A DNA stretch of 64,000 bases from Chryseobacterium culicis (GTDB lineage: Bacteria; Bacteroidota; Bacteroidia; Flavobacteriales; Weeksellaceae), in the NCBI RefSeq assembly GCF_900108365.1, contig NZ_FNWQ01000009.1:1-64000 (forward strand), written 5' to 3'. Below, in pieces: positions 24,968 to 34,783 of the stretch. How positions within the stretch are numbered: position 1 is the stretch's first letter; each line of letters starts with the position of its first letter. Made by a program: the position numbers and the translations under genes. The notes under the pieces are model-generated. The model had not been told where the DNA came from and did no database searches. It saw only the letters and a list, made by a program, of their open reading frames with translations.

Positions 24968-27900
24968 ATGGCAAAACGTACAGATATAAAAACAATTTTA
25001 GTAATCGGTTCAGGACCTATCATCATCGGTCAGGCAGCTGAATTTGATTACGCAGGAACGCAGGCTTGTCTGTCTCTGAAAGAAGAAGGCTACAAAGTAA
25101 TTTTGATCAACTCAAACCCTGCAACGATCATGACGGATGTGGAAATCGCGGACAAAGTATATATTGAACCGATTTCATTACAGTTTGTAAGCCACATCAT
25201 CAGAAAAGAACGTCCGGATGCACTGTTACCAACACTGGGAGGCCAGACAGGTCTGAACATGGCGGTAGAACTGGAAAAATCAGGAATTCTTGAAGAATGC
25301 AAAGTGGAAGTATTGGGAACAAAGCTTTCTGCCATCAACAGAGCAGAAGACAGAGATCTCTTCCGTGAACTGATGAGAGAGCTGAATGAGCCGGTACCGG
25401 AATCTGATATTGTAAACACAGTAGAGGGAGCTCTTTCATTTGCAAACGAGATCGGTTATCCTGTAATTGTTCGTCCTGCCTTTACAATGGGCGGTACCGG
25501 AGGAGGAATCGCTTCCACAGAAGCTGAATTGAAGGAGATTGCAGAATTGGGACTGAAATACAGCCCGGTTACACAATGTCTGATCGAAAAATCAATTGCA
25601 GGTTTCAAAGAAATTGAATATGAGGTAATGCGTGATGCAAACGACAACGCCATTGTAGTTTGTAACATGGAAAATATAGACCCGGTAGGAGTTCACACAG
25701 GAGACTCTATCGTAGTGGCACCTTCGCAGACGCTTTCAGACAGAGAGTATCAGTTACTGAGAAATGCGTCCCTTAAAATCATCAGAGCGTTAGGAATTGA
25801 AGGGGGATGTAACGTACAGTTAGCTTTAGATCCGCACTCTTTCGACTACTATATCATCGAAGTAAATCCTAGGGTTTCCCGTTCATCAGCATTAGCTAGT
25901 AAGGCAACAGGATACCCCATTGCAAAGATTGCAGCAAAGATTGCAGTAGGATTAACGCTGGATGAAATTATGAATCCGGTAACAGGAAAAACATACGCAT
26001 GTTTCGAGCCGGCTCTTGACTACGTGGTAACAAAATTCCCAAGATTCCCATTCGATAAATTCGAAACGGCAGACAGAAGACTTTCTACACAGATGAAAGC
26101 AACAGGTGAAGTAATGGCCATCGGAAGAAACCTTGAAGAATCCTTACAGAAAGCCATCCGTTCATTAGAAACAGGAATCAAACATTTAGGATTAAAAACA
26201 AAGCAGGCTCAGGCACTTACTGCTGAAGAAATCGAAAGAAGAATCAGAGTGTGTGATGATGAGAGATTATTCATCATCGGAGATGCTTTAAGAAGAGGTT
26301 ACGACTGGGAACAGATTGTAGAATGGAGCAAAATAGACAAATTCTTTATCTGGAAACTGAAAAAGTTAGTGGACTTCGAAAAAGTAATTGCTGAAAACAA
26401 ATTTGATAAAGAAACATTAATCGAAGCTAAGAGATTAGGTTTTGCGGATATCAACATCGCAGTGCTTTGGGATGTGAAAGAGCGTGAGGTATTCAACTTC
26501 AGAAAAGAAAACGGAATCATGCCGGTGTACAAAATGGTAGACACCTGTGCCGCTGAATTTGAAAGTGAAACCCCTTATTTCTACGGAACGTACGAAGAAG
26601 AGAATGAAAGCGTTGTTTCAGACAAAGAAAAAATCATTGTACTGGGTTCAGGACCAATCAGAATCGGACAGGGAGTGGAGTTTGATTACGCTACCGTTCA
26701 CTCTGTATGGGCTATTAAAGAAATGGGTTATGAAGCGATTATCATCAACAACAATCCTGAAACAGTTTCTACAGATTTCTCTATCTCAGATAAATTATAC
26801 TTCGAGCCTCTTACAGAAGAAGATGTAATGAACATCATCGAGCTTGAAAAACCAAAAGGAGTTGTGGTACAGTTCGGAGGACAAACCGCAATCAACCTGG
26901 CAGATAAATTAGCCGCTCACGGAGTACAGATCTTAGGAACTTCATTAGAAGACCTTGACAGAGCTGAAAACAGAGATAAATTCGAAAAAGCACTTCAGGA
27001 GCTTGGAATTCCTCAGCCTAAAGGAAGAACTTCAACTTCGAAAGAAGAAGCGATAAAAATTGCCAACGAAATCGGATATCCGGTATTGGTGCGTCCAAGC
27101 TACGTTCTTGGAGGTAGAGCCATGGAAATTGTATACGCAGAAGCAGAACTGGCTCACTACATGGAAAATGCAGTAGAAGCAAGTCCTGAACACCCTGTTT
27201 TGGTAGACAAATACATGGTAGGAAAGGAAATTGAGGTAGACGCTATCTGTGACGGTGAAACCGTAGTAATTCCCGGAATTATGGAGCACATCGAAAGAGC
27301 AGGAGTTCACTCCGGTGACTCTATCGCAGTATACCCGCCGCAAAATATCTCTCAAAGCGAGATTGATACCCTGGTAGACTATACTCAAAGACTCGCAAAA
27401 GGATTAAAAGTTGTAGGGTTAATGAACATCCAGTACGTTCTTTTCGAAGGAAATGTATATGTAATCGAAGTAAACCCTCGTTCTTCAAGAACAGTTCCTT
27501 TCTTATCCAAAATCACAGAAGTTCCAATGGCGAACCTTGCAACAAAGGCAATTCTGGGACAAAAACTAAAAGATTTAGGCTACAAAAACGGCTTGGTTCC
27601 AGACAAAGAAGGAGTATTTGTAAAAGTACCGGTATTCTCATTCTCTAAACTGACGAAAGTGGACATCTCTTTAGGCCCGGAAATGAAGTCTACAGGAGAA
27701 GTAATGGGGAAAGATACCACTCTTGAAAAAGCACTTTACAAAGGATTGGTAGCAGCGGGAAGAAAAGTTCCTATGCACGGTTCTATCCTTTTCACTGTAG
27801 CGGATAAGCATAAAGACGAGGCAGCAGCGCTGGCAGCAAGATTCCATGAAGTAGGATTCAGAATCTGGGCTACCGAAGGTACTGCGAAGTTCTTCGAAGA

Positions 27901-28150
27901 AAAAGGAATCCCTTGCAAAATAGGATACAAAATAGGAGAAGAAAGCGTAAACCTTATCGACCTGATTCAGAAAGGAAAAGTTCAGTACGTTGTAAATACC
28001 ACTACAAAAGGTAAGCAGGCGGAAAGAGACGGATTCCAGATCAGAAGAATGAGCGTGGAAAACGGAGTGCCTTGTTTAACTTCAATGGATACCGTAGAAG
28101 CCATCTTAAAAGTAATCGAAAGCATGAGCTTCAAAATGGAGACGATGTAA
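24968..28150 (+). CDS. carB: Carbamoyl-phosphate synthase large subunit
   Basis: A 1060-residue enzyme with two homologous ATP-grasp halves. Each starts with the phosphate loop: VIGSGPIIIGQAAEFDYAGTQA near residue 12 and VLGSGPIRIGQGVEFDYATVHS near 560. GYPVIVRPAFTMGGTGGG and GYPVLVRPSYVLGGRAMEI are the paired ATP-grasp loops. The last 130 residues form the allosteric MGS-like domain. Length is full. A strong terminator follows directly, marking the end of the pyrimidine block. Confidence 0.97.
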   Translation: MAKRTDIKTILVIGSGPIIIGQAAEFDYAGTQACLSLKEEGYKVILINSNPATIMTDVEIADKVYIEPISLQFVSHIIRKERPDALLPTLGGQTGLNMAVELEKSGILEECKVEVLGTKLSAINRAEDRDLFRELMRELNEPVPESDIVNTVEGALSFANEIGYPVIVRPAFTMGGTGGGIASTEAELKEIAELGLKYSPVTQCLIEKSIAGFKEIEYEVMRDANDNAIVVCNMENIDPVGVHTGDSIVVAPSQTLSDREYQLLRNASLKIIRALGIEGGCNVQLALDPHSFDYYIIEVNPRVSRSSALASKATGYPIAKIAAKIAVGLTLDEIMNPVTGKTYACFEPALDYVVTKFPRFPFDKFETADRRLSTQMKATGEVMAIGRNLEESLQKAIRSLETGIKHLGLKTKQAQALTAEEIERRIRVCDDERLFIIGDALRRGYDWEQIVEWSKIDKFFIWKLKKLVDFEKVIAENKFDKETLIEAKRLGFADINIAVLWDVKEREVFNFRKENGIMPVYKMVDTCAAEFESETPYFYGTYEEENESVVSDKEKIIVLGSGPIRIGQGVEFDYATVHSVWAIKEMGYEAIIINNNPETVSTDFSISDKLYFEPLTEEDVMNIIELEKPKGVVVQFGGQTAINLADKLAAHGVQILGTSLEDLDRAENRDKFEKALQELGIPQPKGRTSTSKEEAIKIANEIGYPVLVRPSYVLGGRAMEIVYAEAELAHYMENAVEASPEHPVLVDKYMVGKEIEVDAICDGETVVIPGIMEHIERAGVHSGDSIAVYPPQNISQSEIDTLVDYTQRLAKGLKVVGLMNIQYVLFEGNVYVIEVNPRSSRTVPFLSKITEVPMANLATKAILGQKLKDLGYKNGLVPDKEGVFVKVPVFSFSKLTKVDISLGPEMKSTGEVMGKDTTLEKALYKGLVAAGRKVPMHGSILFTVADKHKDEAAALAARFHEVGFRIWATEGTAKFFEEKGIPCKIGYKIGEESVNLIDLIQKGKVQYVVNTTTKGKQAERDGFQIRRMSVENGVPCLTSMDTVEAILKVIESMSFKMETM

Positions 28151-28172
28151 TTTCGGACAAAATATATTTTCC

Positions 28173-28205
28173 AACCCCGCAAGTTTATCTTGCGGGGTTT
28201 TTTGT
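28173..28205 (+). terminator. Terminator after carB
   Basis: AACCCCGCAAG (28173-28183), loop TTTAT, CTTGCGGGGTT (28189-28199) followed by T residues: a strong intrinsic terminator 23 bases after the carB stop. Confidence 0.92.
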
Positions 28206-28249
28206 TATTAAGAACAAATTATTCAATCCGAAAGCATGAATCGTTAGTG

Positions 28250-28280
28250 TCCCGTATGTTTTTTCTTACGGGATTTTTTA
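28250..28280 (+). terminator. Second hairpin with T-run
   Basis: CCCGTA (28251-28256) and TACGGG (28267-28272) with a 10-base loop, followed by ATTTTTTA. It could act as a backup terminator, read before the lipoprotein gene at 28,346. Confidence 0.55.
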
Positions 28281-28345
28281 TCAAAAAAACTAATAAATTA
28301 AAGTTATCTGACTATTTTTACAAAAATCATCAAAACCTCTGTCTC

Positions 28346-28789
28346 ATGAGTATAAAATCACTTACGATAGGATTTCTATGTTGTATTTTCGGAGCAGTAC
28401 TTTCAGGATGTTCCTGGATAACTGATTTCTATATTCAAAACCTGACTGACTCCAAAAAAATAATTAAGATCAATTACAGGTATTCCATCTCAAAAGCAAT
28501 TGCTAATGAATCAGACAGCTTTGCATTTCATTATGAAAATGGAATATGGTCACCCCGGTCTTTTTATAAAATCAAAAATCCAAAGTCTCTTGAAAAAATA
28601 GAAGTGAAAGATTCTTCTGTTGTTCTTGAGCTTTATCCAAATTCAACAACCAAAATGTACACAAGCCATAATGGAAGCTGGAGATATAGGATTAAAAGTG
28701 TTGAGATTAATGGAACGATATTTTATCCTTCAGAATTAATAAATAAAAGCAGATACATCAGTAAGAGTTATGTTTATACAATTGAATAA
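28346..28789 (+). CDS. Small lipoprotein of unknown function
   Basis: A 147-residue protein starting MSIKSLTIGFLCCIFGAVLSGCSW, a lipoprotein signal peptide with the lipobox LSGC, so the mature protein is probably anchored in an envelope membrane. The rest (for example NLTDSKKIIKINYRYSIS, VVLELYPNSTTKMYTSHNG) looks beta-rich. No family recognised. The longer frame from 28,190 overlaps the carB terminator, so I rejected that start. Confidence 0.75.
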   Translation: MSIKSLTIGFLCCIFGAVLSGCSWITDFYIQNLTDSKKIIKINYRYSISKAIANESDSFAFHYENGIWSPRSFYKIKNPKSLEKIEVKDSSVVLELYPNSTTKMYTSHNGSWRYRIKSVEINGTIFYPSELINKSRYISKSYVYTIE

Positions 28790-28803
28790 ATGAAAATGTT
28801 ATA

Positions 28804-29640
28804 ATGGATAAAAAAGCAATACAAATTTTACTCAGTACCATAAAGGCTTCCCAGGACGAAAGTTTAGAGGATTGGTTTTATTGGGAAACCTACATGCAGT
28901 ATATCTCCGAAGATGATTTTGCGTATGCCAGGAAACACTCTGTAATGTACGATCAGGAAGAGATAAGTCATGATGAAATCTGCAGGAGAATTAAAAGTGC
29001 TGTGGCCGGTATTGAAAAGCAGAAAGTTGTAGATGCTTTCGTGTATAGTTTAAGTACAAGACAGCTAGAATATCGCTCGTTTTTATCCAGCTACTGTATC
29101 GCAGAAAGTCTGGAAGAGCATAGTTTTACACCAAGCCCGGAACCTAATGAAGACATCTGTGCAATATGCGGGCTTCATACTTCTGAATTTGAAGATCCTA
29201 TCGAATTCAATACCATCAATTATTTCAAATACAAAGATGGATGTTGCTTTGATAGTTTAATCCAGATTTTATTTGATGTAGAACAGTTTTCAAAACTTCC
29301 GGTCGTTAAACCCACCGAAAATGACTACAGGATTCTCAATGAACTGAAAGAAATTATTGAAACATCAGAACCCAGCGACAGAATTTCTCAGCTTAAAAAG
29401 AGAATCTCAAAAACAGTACAATCAAATGATGAAGAAAGATTGGGATTGTTGGAAATCTTAGGAGTTATTGGAATTTTACATGATGATGCTCATTTTGGGT
29501 ATGCCGATCAATATATTACCTATCCGAAAAGAGAACACAGACTCATTAGGAATGATGATGTTGGTTATCCCGCAAGATGGTGGCAGGGAAAATTTGGCAT
29601 TGATGATCAGAAGTGGAAATACTGGTTTGGCAGCAATTAA
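28804..29640 (+). CDS. Hypothetical cytoplasmic protein
   Basis: A 278-residue soluble, acidic protein with no signal peptide or membrane helix. Visible features are a paired Cys in EDICAICGLHTSEFEDPIEF near residue 115 and the C-terminal motif DDVGYPARWWQGKFGIDDQKWKYWFG rich in Trp. The Cys pair hints at a metal-binding knuckle, but only two Cys are close together. It begins 14 bases after the lipoprotein gene and may be co-transcribed. No function can be given. Confidence 0.75.
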   Translation: MDKKAIQILLSTIKASQDESLEDWFYWETYMQYISEDDFAYARKHSVMYDQEEISHDEICRRIKSAVAGIEKQKVVDAFVYSLSTRQLEYRSFLSSYCIAESLEEHSFTPSPEPNEDICAICGLHTSEFEDPIEFNTINYFKYKDGCCFDSLIQILFDVEQFSKLPVVKPTENDYRILNELKEIIETSEPSDRISQLKKRISKTVQSNDEERLGLLEILGVIGILHDDAHFGYADQYITYPKREHRLIRNDDVGYPARWWQGKFGIDDQKWKYWFGSN

Positions 29641-29842
29641 GTGATTTTTTACCATAATATCATACATTTAAAAGCAAATTTTCAATACAAAAACAGGATT
29701 AAAATAAATTAGGAAGTGTTTTTATAGGATTAGCTTAAAAATACATGATGTTTACCGAATTATTTATAAATTAGAGCGTTAAAATTCAGGCTGTTAATAT
29801 TATTTAAAAACTAATACAACTCCATCAAATCAAAATATAACC
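29641..29842. other. AT-rich spacer
   Basis: 202 bases with no gene; probably the promoter region of the following small gene. No hairpin terminator or perfect -7 box was identified. Confidence 0.3.
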
Positions 29843-30343
29843 ATGGCAGAATATTACGCAAAATCAAGCAATTCTTTAACTTTTGAAATCACAAAAGAAG
29901 AAAAATTAATTGGAAAGCTTACCTATACAAGCTGGTTTAAGTTCAACGCTGTCATAGAAATTGCTGGTGGACAAACCTATCAGGTGGAGCCGAAAGGGTT
30001 TTGGGGAACGACCATTGAGCTGAAAGATCAGGAAAGAGTGCTACTGAAATTCAGGATGAACTGGAATGGGGAAATTGTGGTACAGACCTACTTTGATGGC
30101 GTGAAGAACGGATACCTTTTCAAACACAGAGGGATTTTTAAAGAATCATTCGTCCTTACAGACCAGGAAGGAGTAGAGCTGATGGTTATAAAACCCCATC
30201 TGAAATGGACCTCAATGAATTATGAATACCAGATTACCACATCGGATAGTTTTGAAATGATAGCGGAAAAAGAAATTGTTTTAATTAATGCCTTGCATTG
30301 TGCCAATTACTATATGTCAATGATGGCTGCTGCAGTTATATAA
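29843..30343 (+). CDS. Hypothetical beta-rich protein, LURP-one-like
   Basis: A 166-residue protein without signal peptide or membrane helix. It is built of repeated strand-turn units (KLIGKLTYTSWFKFNAVIEI, YQVEPKGFWGTTIELKDQ, VLLKFRMNWNGEIVVQTYF), similar to the tubby C-terminal/LURP-one barrel. The fold is a guess from pattern; function unknown. It stands alone between longer spacers. Confidence 0.65.
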   Translation: MAEYYAKSSNSLTFEITKEEKLIGKLTYTSWFKFNAVIEIAGGQTYQVEPKGFWGTTIELKDQERVLLKFRMNWNGEIVVQTYFDGVKNGYLFKHRGIFKESFVLTDQEGVELMVIKPHLKWTSMNYEYQITTSDSFEMIAEKEIVLINALHCANYYMSMMAAAVI

Positions 30344-30443
30344 CAATAACCCAAACCTTACCTCTTCAGCGATGAAGTTATCAGATCACGAAGAGTAAGA
30401 TTAAAAAAAACTGGAATTTATTTTATAAACCTGAAAAGCAGTA

Positions 30444-30470
30444 ACAAAAAAACGGGTTTTTAGCCCGTTC
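30444..30470 (-). terminator. Terminator of the lipoprotein gene at 30,518
   Basis: AACGGG (30451-30456) and CCCGTT (30464-30469) pair around a 7-base loop; on the minus strand the stem is followed by seven T residues. Confidence 0.75.
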
Positions 30471-30517
30471 CTACAGAATATTTTTACCGACAGATTTCTA
30501 AGAATTGAGCAGATCAC

Positions 30518-31537
30518 TTAATGCCTGTTATCACAGTTTATCGGGAAATTCTTCTCGTTCTTATCTAAAAAAGTAATGGAAGGACAGCCAAAAGAATAGG
30601 CAATGAATCCAAATATTACAGGAGGTTTCCCTTTGAAAAGATGCCCCGTCCACTGAAAAATATTCGCTTCATCGGTTTCTATTCCATAAAGAGGAAGAAA
30701 TTCTCCACCATCACTCGCGGCAAGAGAAAATGTCTTCTCAGCAATTTTTTCTTGGTGATTATTAATAACTACAAGCCTGCGTTCAACAACATTTTGTTCT
30801 TCAAGATAATCCTGCAGGTAATAGGTCATATTTTCATACTTCGACTGGTAGGTTTTCCCCATATTAAGTTTTGAGCGGGTAATAAAATATCTTTCCGAAA
30901 TATCAGCACCGGCTTTTTGCCATTTGACAGCCTTCATTTTATTTTCTACAAAAGGATTTTTATTTCCAAAATAGGCAATAGCATTATTATACAGACCATC
31001 GTCTGCCATTTTTTGATGAGTAGCTACCTGGAAGCCCATCATATAAGATTCCGGATCTACTTCTTCACTATCAGAATAGGGGCTCAAATAAGCTACCGCT
31101 TTTAATTGGCTCACAGGCATTTTTTCAAGCTTGTTGCGGTCATACCTATAAATATACAGAGAATCATTTTCTGTAAGATGAATTCCTTCAAGGAGCTTTT
31201 TCCTGCTTGGAGCATCCAGTTCAAAATGCTGAAGTTCTTCAAAAGACATTTGTTTTTGATTGTTAACAATCTCCGCAGGAATCGGTTGAACTCCCTTATA
31301 GATATCTGAAACAGAAATAAAAATATCTGCGTCAGAATCTTTTTCTGCAGATGAAATGGTAGACAGACTGAAGATATTAAAATTGGTATAATCAATCCTG
31401 TCTTCTGCTTTTGTCATCTTTACAGAATCTTTAATGATGTTTGTTTCTTGGGGAGTTACTTTCTTCTCTTCTTTCTTGCAGCCTGTAATTAACAGCTGGC
31501 AACATATAATTGCTGAAATAGTTTTGATCTTCGTCAT
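30518..31537 (-). CDS. Hypothetical lipoprotein
   Basis: A 339-residue protein starting MTKIKTISAIICCQLLITGCKKEEKK, with lipobox LITGC and a charged linker as in exported lipoproteins of this phylum. The start at 31,537 puts the signal peptide at the N-terminus; an upstream ATG adds nine residues. The mature region is soluble, with no motif that I recognise. Downstream of a pepsin-like secreted protein on the same strand (about 100 bases apart), so the two may share a transcript. Confidence 0.75.
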   Translation of the reverse strand: MTKIKTISAIICCQLLITGCKKEEKKVTPQETNIIKDSVKMTKAEDRIDYTNFNIFSLSTISSAEKDSDADIFISVSDIYKGVQPIPAEIVNNQKQMSFEELQHFELDAPSRKKLLEGIHLTENDSLYIYRYDRNKLEKMPVSQLKAVAYLSPYSDSEEVDPESYMMGFQVATHQKMADDGLYNNAIAYFGNKNPFVENKMKAVKWQKAGADISERYFITRSKLNMGKTYQSKYENMTYYLQDYLEEQNVVERRLVVINNHQEKIAEKTFSLAASDGGEFLPLYGIETDEANIFQWTGHLFKGKPPVIFGFIAYSFGCPSITFLDKNEKNFPINCDNRH

Positions 31538-31637
31538 CTTTCTTAATAATTTATATATTCTCATTCATTTTATAATAAGGTTCCGAAAAATATTTACTTG
31601 GTTTGATATAAGCCCTTTTCCTTTCGGCATCAAAAAT

Positions 31638-32411
31638 TCAGATAAATCTGCGCAGCATATCAGCACCCAAATAGCTGACATTTTGATTCTTAATTTCTCC
31701 GGAGAAAAATCCTGCAGAGACATCTTTGAACACAGTATTTCCCAACTTAAAATAGGGAAGGACAGCCTGCTTGGCGGTTAAAGTTTTACCTTCAGAATTT
31801 TTTAAAGTTTTCTGCCCGGTTACCTTCAGTCTGGTATCCAGATTATTAGCTTCTGCAAACTCGTTGCTGTACAAAAGGGCTCCTGAAAATCCGGATTGCA
31901 GTACAAAATAAGTTTCCTGCTGCTTATCATCTATAATATTATCTGCCGCAAGATAAAATCCGTCATGACTTAAAATAATAGGAATAGGCTCATAGCCTTT
32001 CAGATCAGGCATTTTATTGTACATCACAAATTGGTTATTGTCATAATCAATTTTAAAAATTTTACCTTCGAAAATTCCTGTTCCGATTTTGCCGTCAGCC
32101 TCATGTCCCGTTAACTGATTATCATAAAAACGAACATCTTTCTGTATAATTTTCCCTATTTGTACAGTATTGTAATCACTTATTCCATCTTTGGCGAAGA
32201 TCATGTGATCTGCTTTCCGTTGCCGTTCGGGAGAAACTGAATAATCTTTCATTGCGATCTGGAACATCAGATCCAGTGAATCCTTTTTATTGACAAGGGT
32301 TTTTACAATGATATTATGATGTTTCGTGATCCGGAAGGGAATCGTCTGCTGGGCTTTTATACCGGAAAATCCGGCAGCAAAAAGTATAAAAAGAACTGTT
32401 CTTTTGAGCAT
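31638..32411 (-). CDS. Secreted retropepsin-like protein lacking catalytic Asp
   Basis: A 257-residue secreted protein with signal peptide MLKRTVLFILFAAGFSGIKAQ. Its layout follows clan AA aspartic proteases of Bacteroidota: two strands where D[ST]G would stand, a middle IGTGIFEGKIFKIDYDNNQFVMY block like the usual IGxDFxxxxxxxIDY, and a C-terminal LGADMLRRF like LGxDFLxxF. At both catalytic positions Asp appears to be replaced by Gln: LDLMFQIAMKD and YFVLQSGFSGALL. If so it is a pseudo-protease, perhaps a binding protein. Alignment is by eye. Confidence 0.65.
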   Translation of the reverse strand: MLKRTVLFILFAAGFSGIKAQQTIPFRITKHHNIIVKTLVNKKDSLDLMFQIAMKDYSVSPERQRKADHMIFAKDGISDYNTVQIGKIIQKDVRFYDNQLTGHEADGKIGTGIFEGKIFKIDYDNNQFVMYNKMPDLKGYEPIPIILSHDGFYLAADNIIDDKQQETYFVLQSGFSGALLYSNEFAEANNLDTRLKVTGQKTLKNSEGKTLTAKQAVLPYFKLGNTVFKDVSAGFFSGEIKNQNVSYLGADMLRRFI

Positions 32412-32588
32412 TATAGGTGATTAGTGTTTTAAAACCTTAAAATTACCTATTATCTTTAAAAAAGCAAATAATAAAGTAAAATGGTAGAAAAAACTAATGC
32501 CAATTACGATTTCAAACCAAACTTAGATAAACCAATTTTAGCGCATTAAAAAATAAAAACGATTCTTAAAAAGTTTAATTTTACATCA

Positions 32589-33098
32589 ATGGAAATACAT
32601 CAAAAAAACATATCCACTCCATTGGGGGAAATGATTGCCTGTGCAGCAGATCAGGGCATATGCCTGCTTGAATTTACAGACCGGAAAAATATTGAAAAAC
32701 AGCTGAAGTCTTTATCAAAGGTCTTGAACGGTGAAATTGTAGAAAAAGAACATCATCATTTTGTACAGCTTGAAAATGAACTGAAAGAATATTTTGAAGG
32801 AAAGAGAAATCATTTTGAAGTTCCGCTGTTGATCACAGGAACTGAATTTCAGGAAAAGGTCTGGCAGCTTCTCCGTGAAATTCCGATGGGTGAGATAAGA
32901 ACCTATAAGCAGCAGTCTGAAATTCTTGGAAATCCCAAAGCAATACGTGCTGTAGGAACTGCCAACGGGATCAATAAAATTGCCATTTTAATTCCCTGTC
33001 ATCGGGTGATCGGTTCTAATGGTGAGCTGGTAGGGTATGCCGGCGGTATCTGGAGAAAACAAAAACTGCTGGAGCTGGAAAAGGCTATTCTGTTCTGA
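32589..33098 (+). CDS. ogt: Methylated-DNA-protein-cysteine methyltransferase
   Basis: A 169-residue suicide repair protein that takes methyl groups from O6-methylguanine. The active-site block ILIPCHRVIGSNGELVGYAGG (Cys near residue 138) and the following WRKQKLLELE are diagnostic. The helix-turn-helix EIPMGEIRTYKQQSEILGNPKAIRAVG precedes it. The length and N-terminal domain fit Ogt rather than the bifunctional Ada. It stands alone. Confidence 0.95.
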   Translation: MEIHQKNISTPLGEMIACAADQGICLLEFTDRKNIEKQLKSLSKVLNGEIVEKEHHHFVQLENELKEYFEGKRNHFEVPLLITGTEFQEKVWQLLREIPMGEIRTYKQQSEILGNPKAIRAVGTANGINKIAILIPCHRVIGSNGELVGYAGGIWRKQKLLELEKAILF

Positions 33099-33262
33099 AA
33101 ATTTTTTACTTTTCAATACAAAATTGGAGATCAAATCCTTGCTAAAAGAGTGGAAGCAGAAAGAAATTATCCTAATAGAAGAATATCGGGAAAACAAAAA
33201 TTAATAAACTTTAAGAAAGCTATTTCGTTTTGATTTTTGTAATTTTAAACAAAAATTTACAC

Positions 33263-33865
33263 GTGAAAAAGTTAATAGCAGCACTTTGCATTTCAATTTC
33301 AGCATTCAGTTTTGCTCAGGATTATTCTGTGCCGGCAGCAAGTCCGCGTCAGAAGGTAGAGCAGCAGTTTTCAATGTCCAAGATCTCCATCGACTACGGA
33401 AGACCGGGAGTGAAAGGACGTAAGATTTTCGGAGAATTAGTTCCTTACGGACAGGTTTGGAGAGCAGGAGCTAACTCATCTACAAAAATTACTTTCGGAC
33501 AGTCTGTTAATTTCGGAGGTAAAACAGTTCCTGCAGGAACATACGGATTATTCATTATTCCTACAGAAAAAGAATGGAAAGTTATCCTGAATAAAGACTT
33601 TCAGCAATGGGGAGCTTACACCTACGATCCTAAACAGGATGTAGTAGATGTTACCGTACCGGTTAGTAAACTGGCAGATAAGCAGGAATGGTTTGAAATT
33701 ACCCTGAATCCTACAGACGAAAACTCGGGAAATCTGGTAATCAAATGGGATATGGCTCAGGCAGAAGTTCCTTTGAAACCATCAAAATTAGACACCGTGA
33801 TCAAGATTTCTGATAAACTTAAGGAAATCAAGAAAATAGAATCTGATTCTACTAAAAAGAGCTAA
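33263..33865 (+). CDS. DUF2911 secreted protein
   Basis: A 200-residue secreted protein; I chose the GTG at 33,263 because it yields a clean signal peptide (KKLIAALCISISAFSFAQ). The body carries the DUF2911 features SIDYGRPGVKGRKIFGELVPYGQVWRAG, VPAGTYGLFIIPTEKEWKVILNK and QWGAYTYD. The domain is widespread in Bacteroidota, with unknown role. Four bases separate its stop from the next gene, so it starts a small operon with a GNAT and a cupin. Confidence 0.88.
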   Translation: MKKLIAALCISISAFSFAQDYSVPAASPRQKVEQQFSMSKISIDYGRPGVKGRKIFGELVPYGQVWRAGANSSTKITFGQSVNFGGKTVPAGTYGLFIIPTEKEWKVILNKDFQQWGAYTYDPKQDVVDVTVPVSKLADKQEWFEITLNPTDENSGNLVIKWDMAQAEVPLKPSKLDTVIKISDKLKEIKKIESDSTKKS

Positions 33866-33868
33866 AAA

Positions 33869-34396
33869 ATGAATTTTTCTGTTCAGCCTGTTTTAGAGAA
33901 TGAAGAATTTCAGTTAATCCCCTTACAGCAAGGGGATTTTGAATCTTTATATGAAGTGGCATCCGACCCTAAAGTCTGGGAACAACACCCGAATAAAGAC
34001 CGGTATAAGAGAGAAGTTTTTGAAAACTTTTTTACAGGAGCTATGGAAAGTAAAGGTGCTTTCAAAATTATTGAGAAAGCTACCGGAGATGTATTGGGAA
34101 GCAGCCGTTATTATGATTTTGATGAAGAAGATAATCATATTTTCATCGGGTATACTTTCTACGGTACAAAATCATGGGGAAAAGGGATCAATCCTCAGGT
34201 TAAAAAGCTGATGCTGGATTATATCTTTCAATTTGTAGATAAAGTTCATTTTCATGTCGGAAAAGAAAATTTCCGTTCGCAGACCGCTTTGGAAAGATTG
34301 GGAGGACAAAAAATTGCTGAAGAAGAGGTTGCTTATTTTGGAGAAGCTTCCAGAACCAATTTCGTATATGAGATAAAAAAAGAAAACTGGGTATGA
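33869..34396 (+). CDS. GNAT family N-acetyltransferase
   Basis: A 175-residue protein of the RimJ/RimL-like acetyltransferase branch. It has ESLYEVASDPKVWEQHPNKDR near residue 25, a central IGYTFYGTKSWGKGINPQVKKLML (acetyl-CoA loop) and NFRSQTALERLGGQKIAEEEV near 140. Its last bases overlap the following cupin gene (ATGA). Substrate unknown. Confidence 0.87.
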   Translation: MNFSVQPVLENEEFQLIPLQQGDFESLYEVASDPKVWEQHPNKDRYKREVFENFFTGAMESKGAFKIIEKATGDVLGSSRYYDFDEEDNHIFIGYTFYGTKSWGKGINPQVKKLMLDYIFQFVDKVHFHVGKENFRSQTALERLGGQKIAEEEVAYFGEASRTNFVYEIKKENWV

Positions 34397-34764
34397 AAAA
34401 ATTCAAAATTCAACAGTCGCCTTTTATCGTCCCTACTACAGACGGAAAGCTGATTGAAGAACATTGGGGAAATTCTACAGGAAATTCCAATGTTTCTATT
34501 GCTCATATGGTAGCCCCGCCGGATTGGAGTGAGCCTCATCAGACCCCGGAATTTGATGAATTCACCTATATCATTTCGGGGAAAAAACAGTTTGAAATCG
34601 ACGGTGAGATTGTCGTTTTGGAAAGAGGACAGAGCATCCTGATTGAAAAAGGAGCACGAATCCGTTACAGCAATCCGTTTTCAGAACCGTGCGAGTATCT
34701 TGCCATCTGTCTTCCTGCTTTCTCTATGGAGCTGGTACACAGAGAAGAAGAAGGCGTAGACTAA
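34393..34764 (+). CDS. Cupin-domain protein
   Basis: A 123-residue single cupin barrel. Metal-binding-type residues are seen in SEPHQTPEFDEFTYIISG (His, Glu) and in the second motif RIRYSNPFSEPCEYLAICLP. The usual His of motif 2 is not obvious, so metal binding is uncertain. Translationally coupled to the GNAT gene. Enzymatic or binding role unknown. Confidence 0.82.
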   Translation: MKKFKIQQSPFIVPTTDGKLIEEHWGNSTGNSNVSIAHMVAPPDWSEPHQTPEFDEFTYIISGKKQFEIDGEIVVLERGQSILIEKGARIRYSNPFSEPCEYLAICLPAFSMELVHREEEGVD

Positions 34765-34783
34765 AAAACATTTAAATAATATT

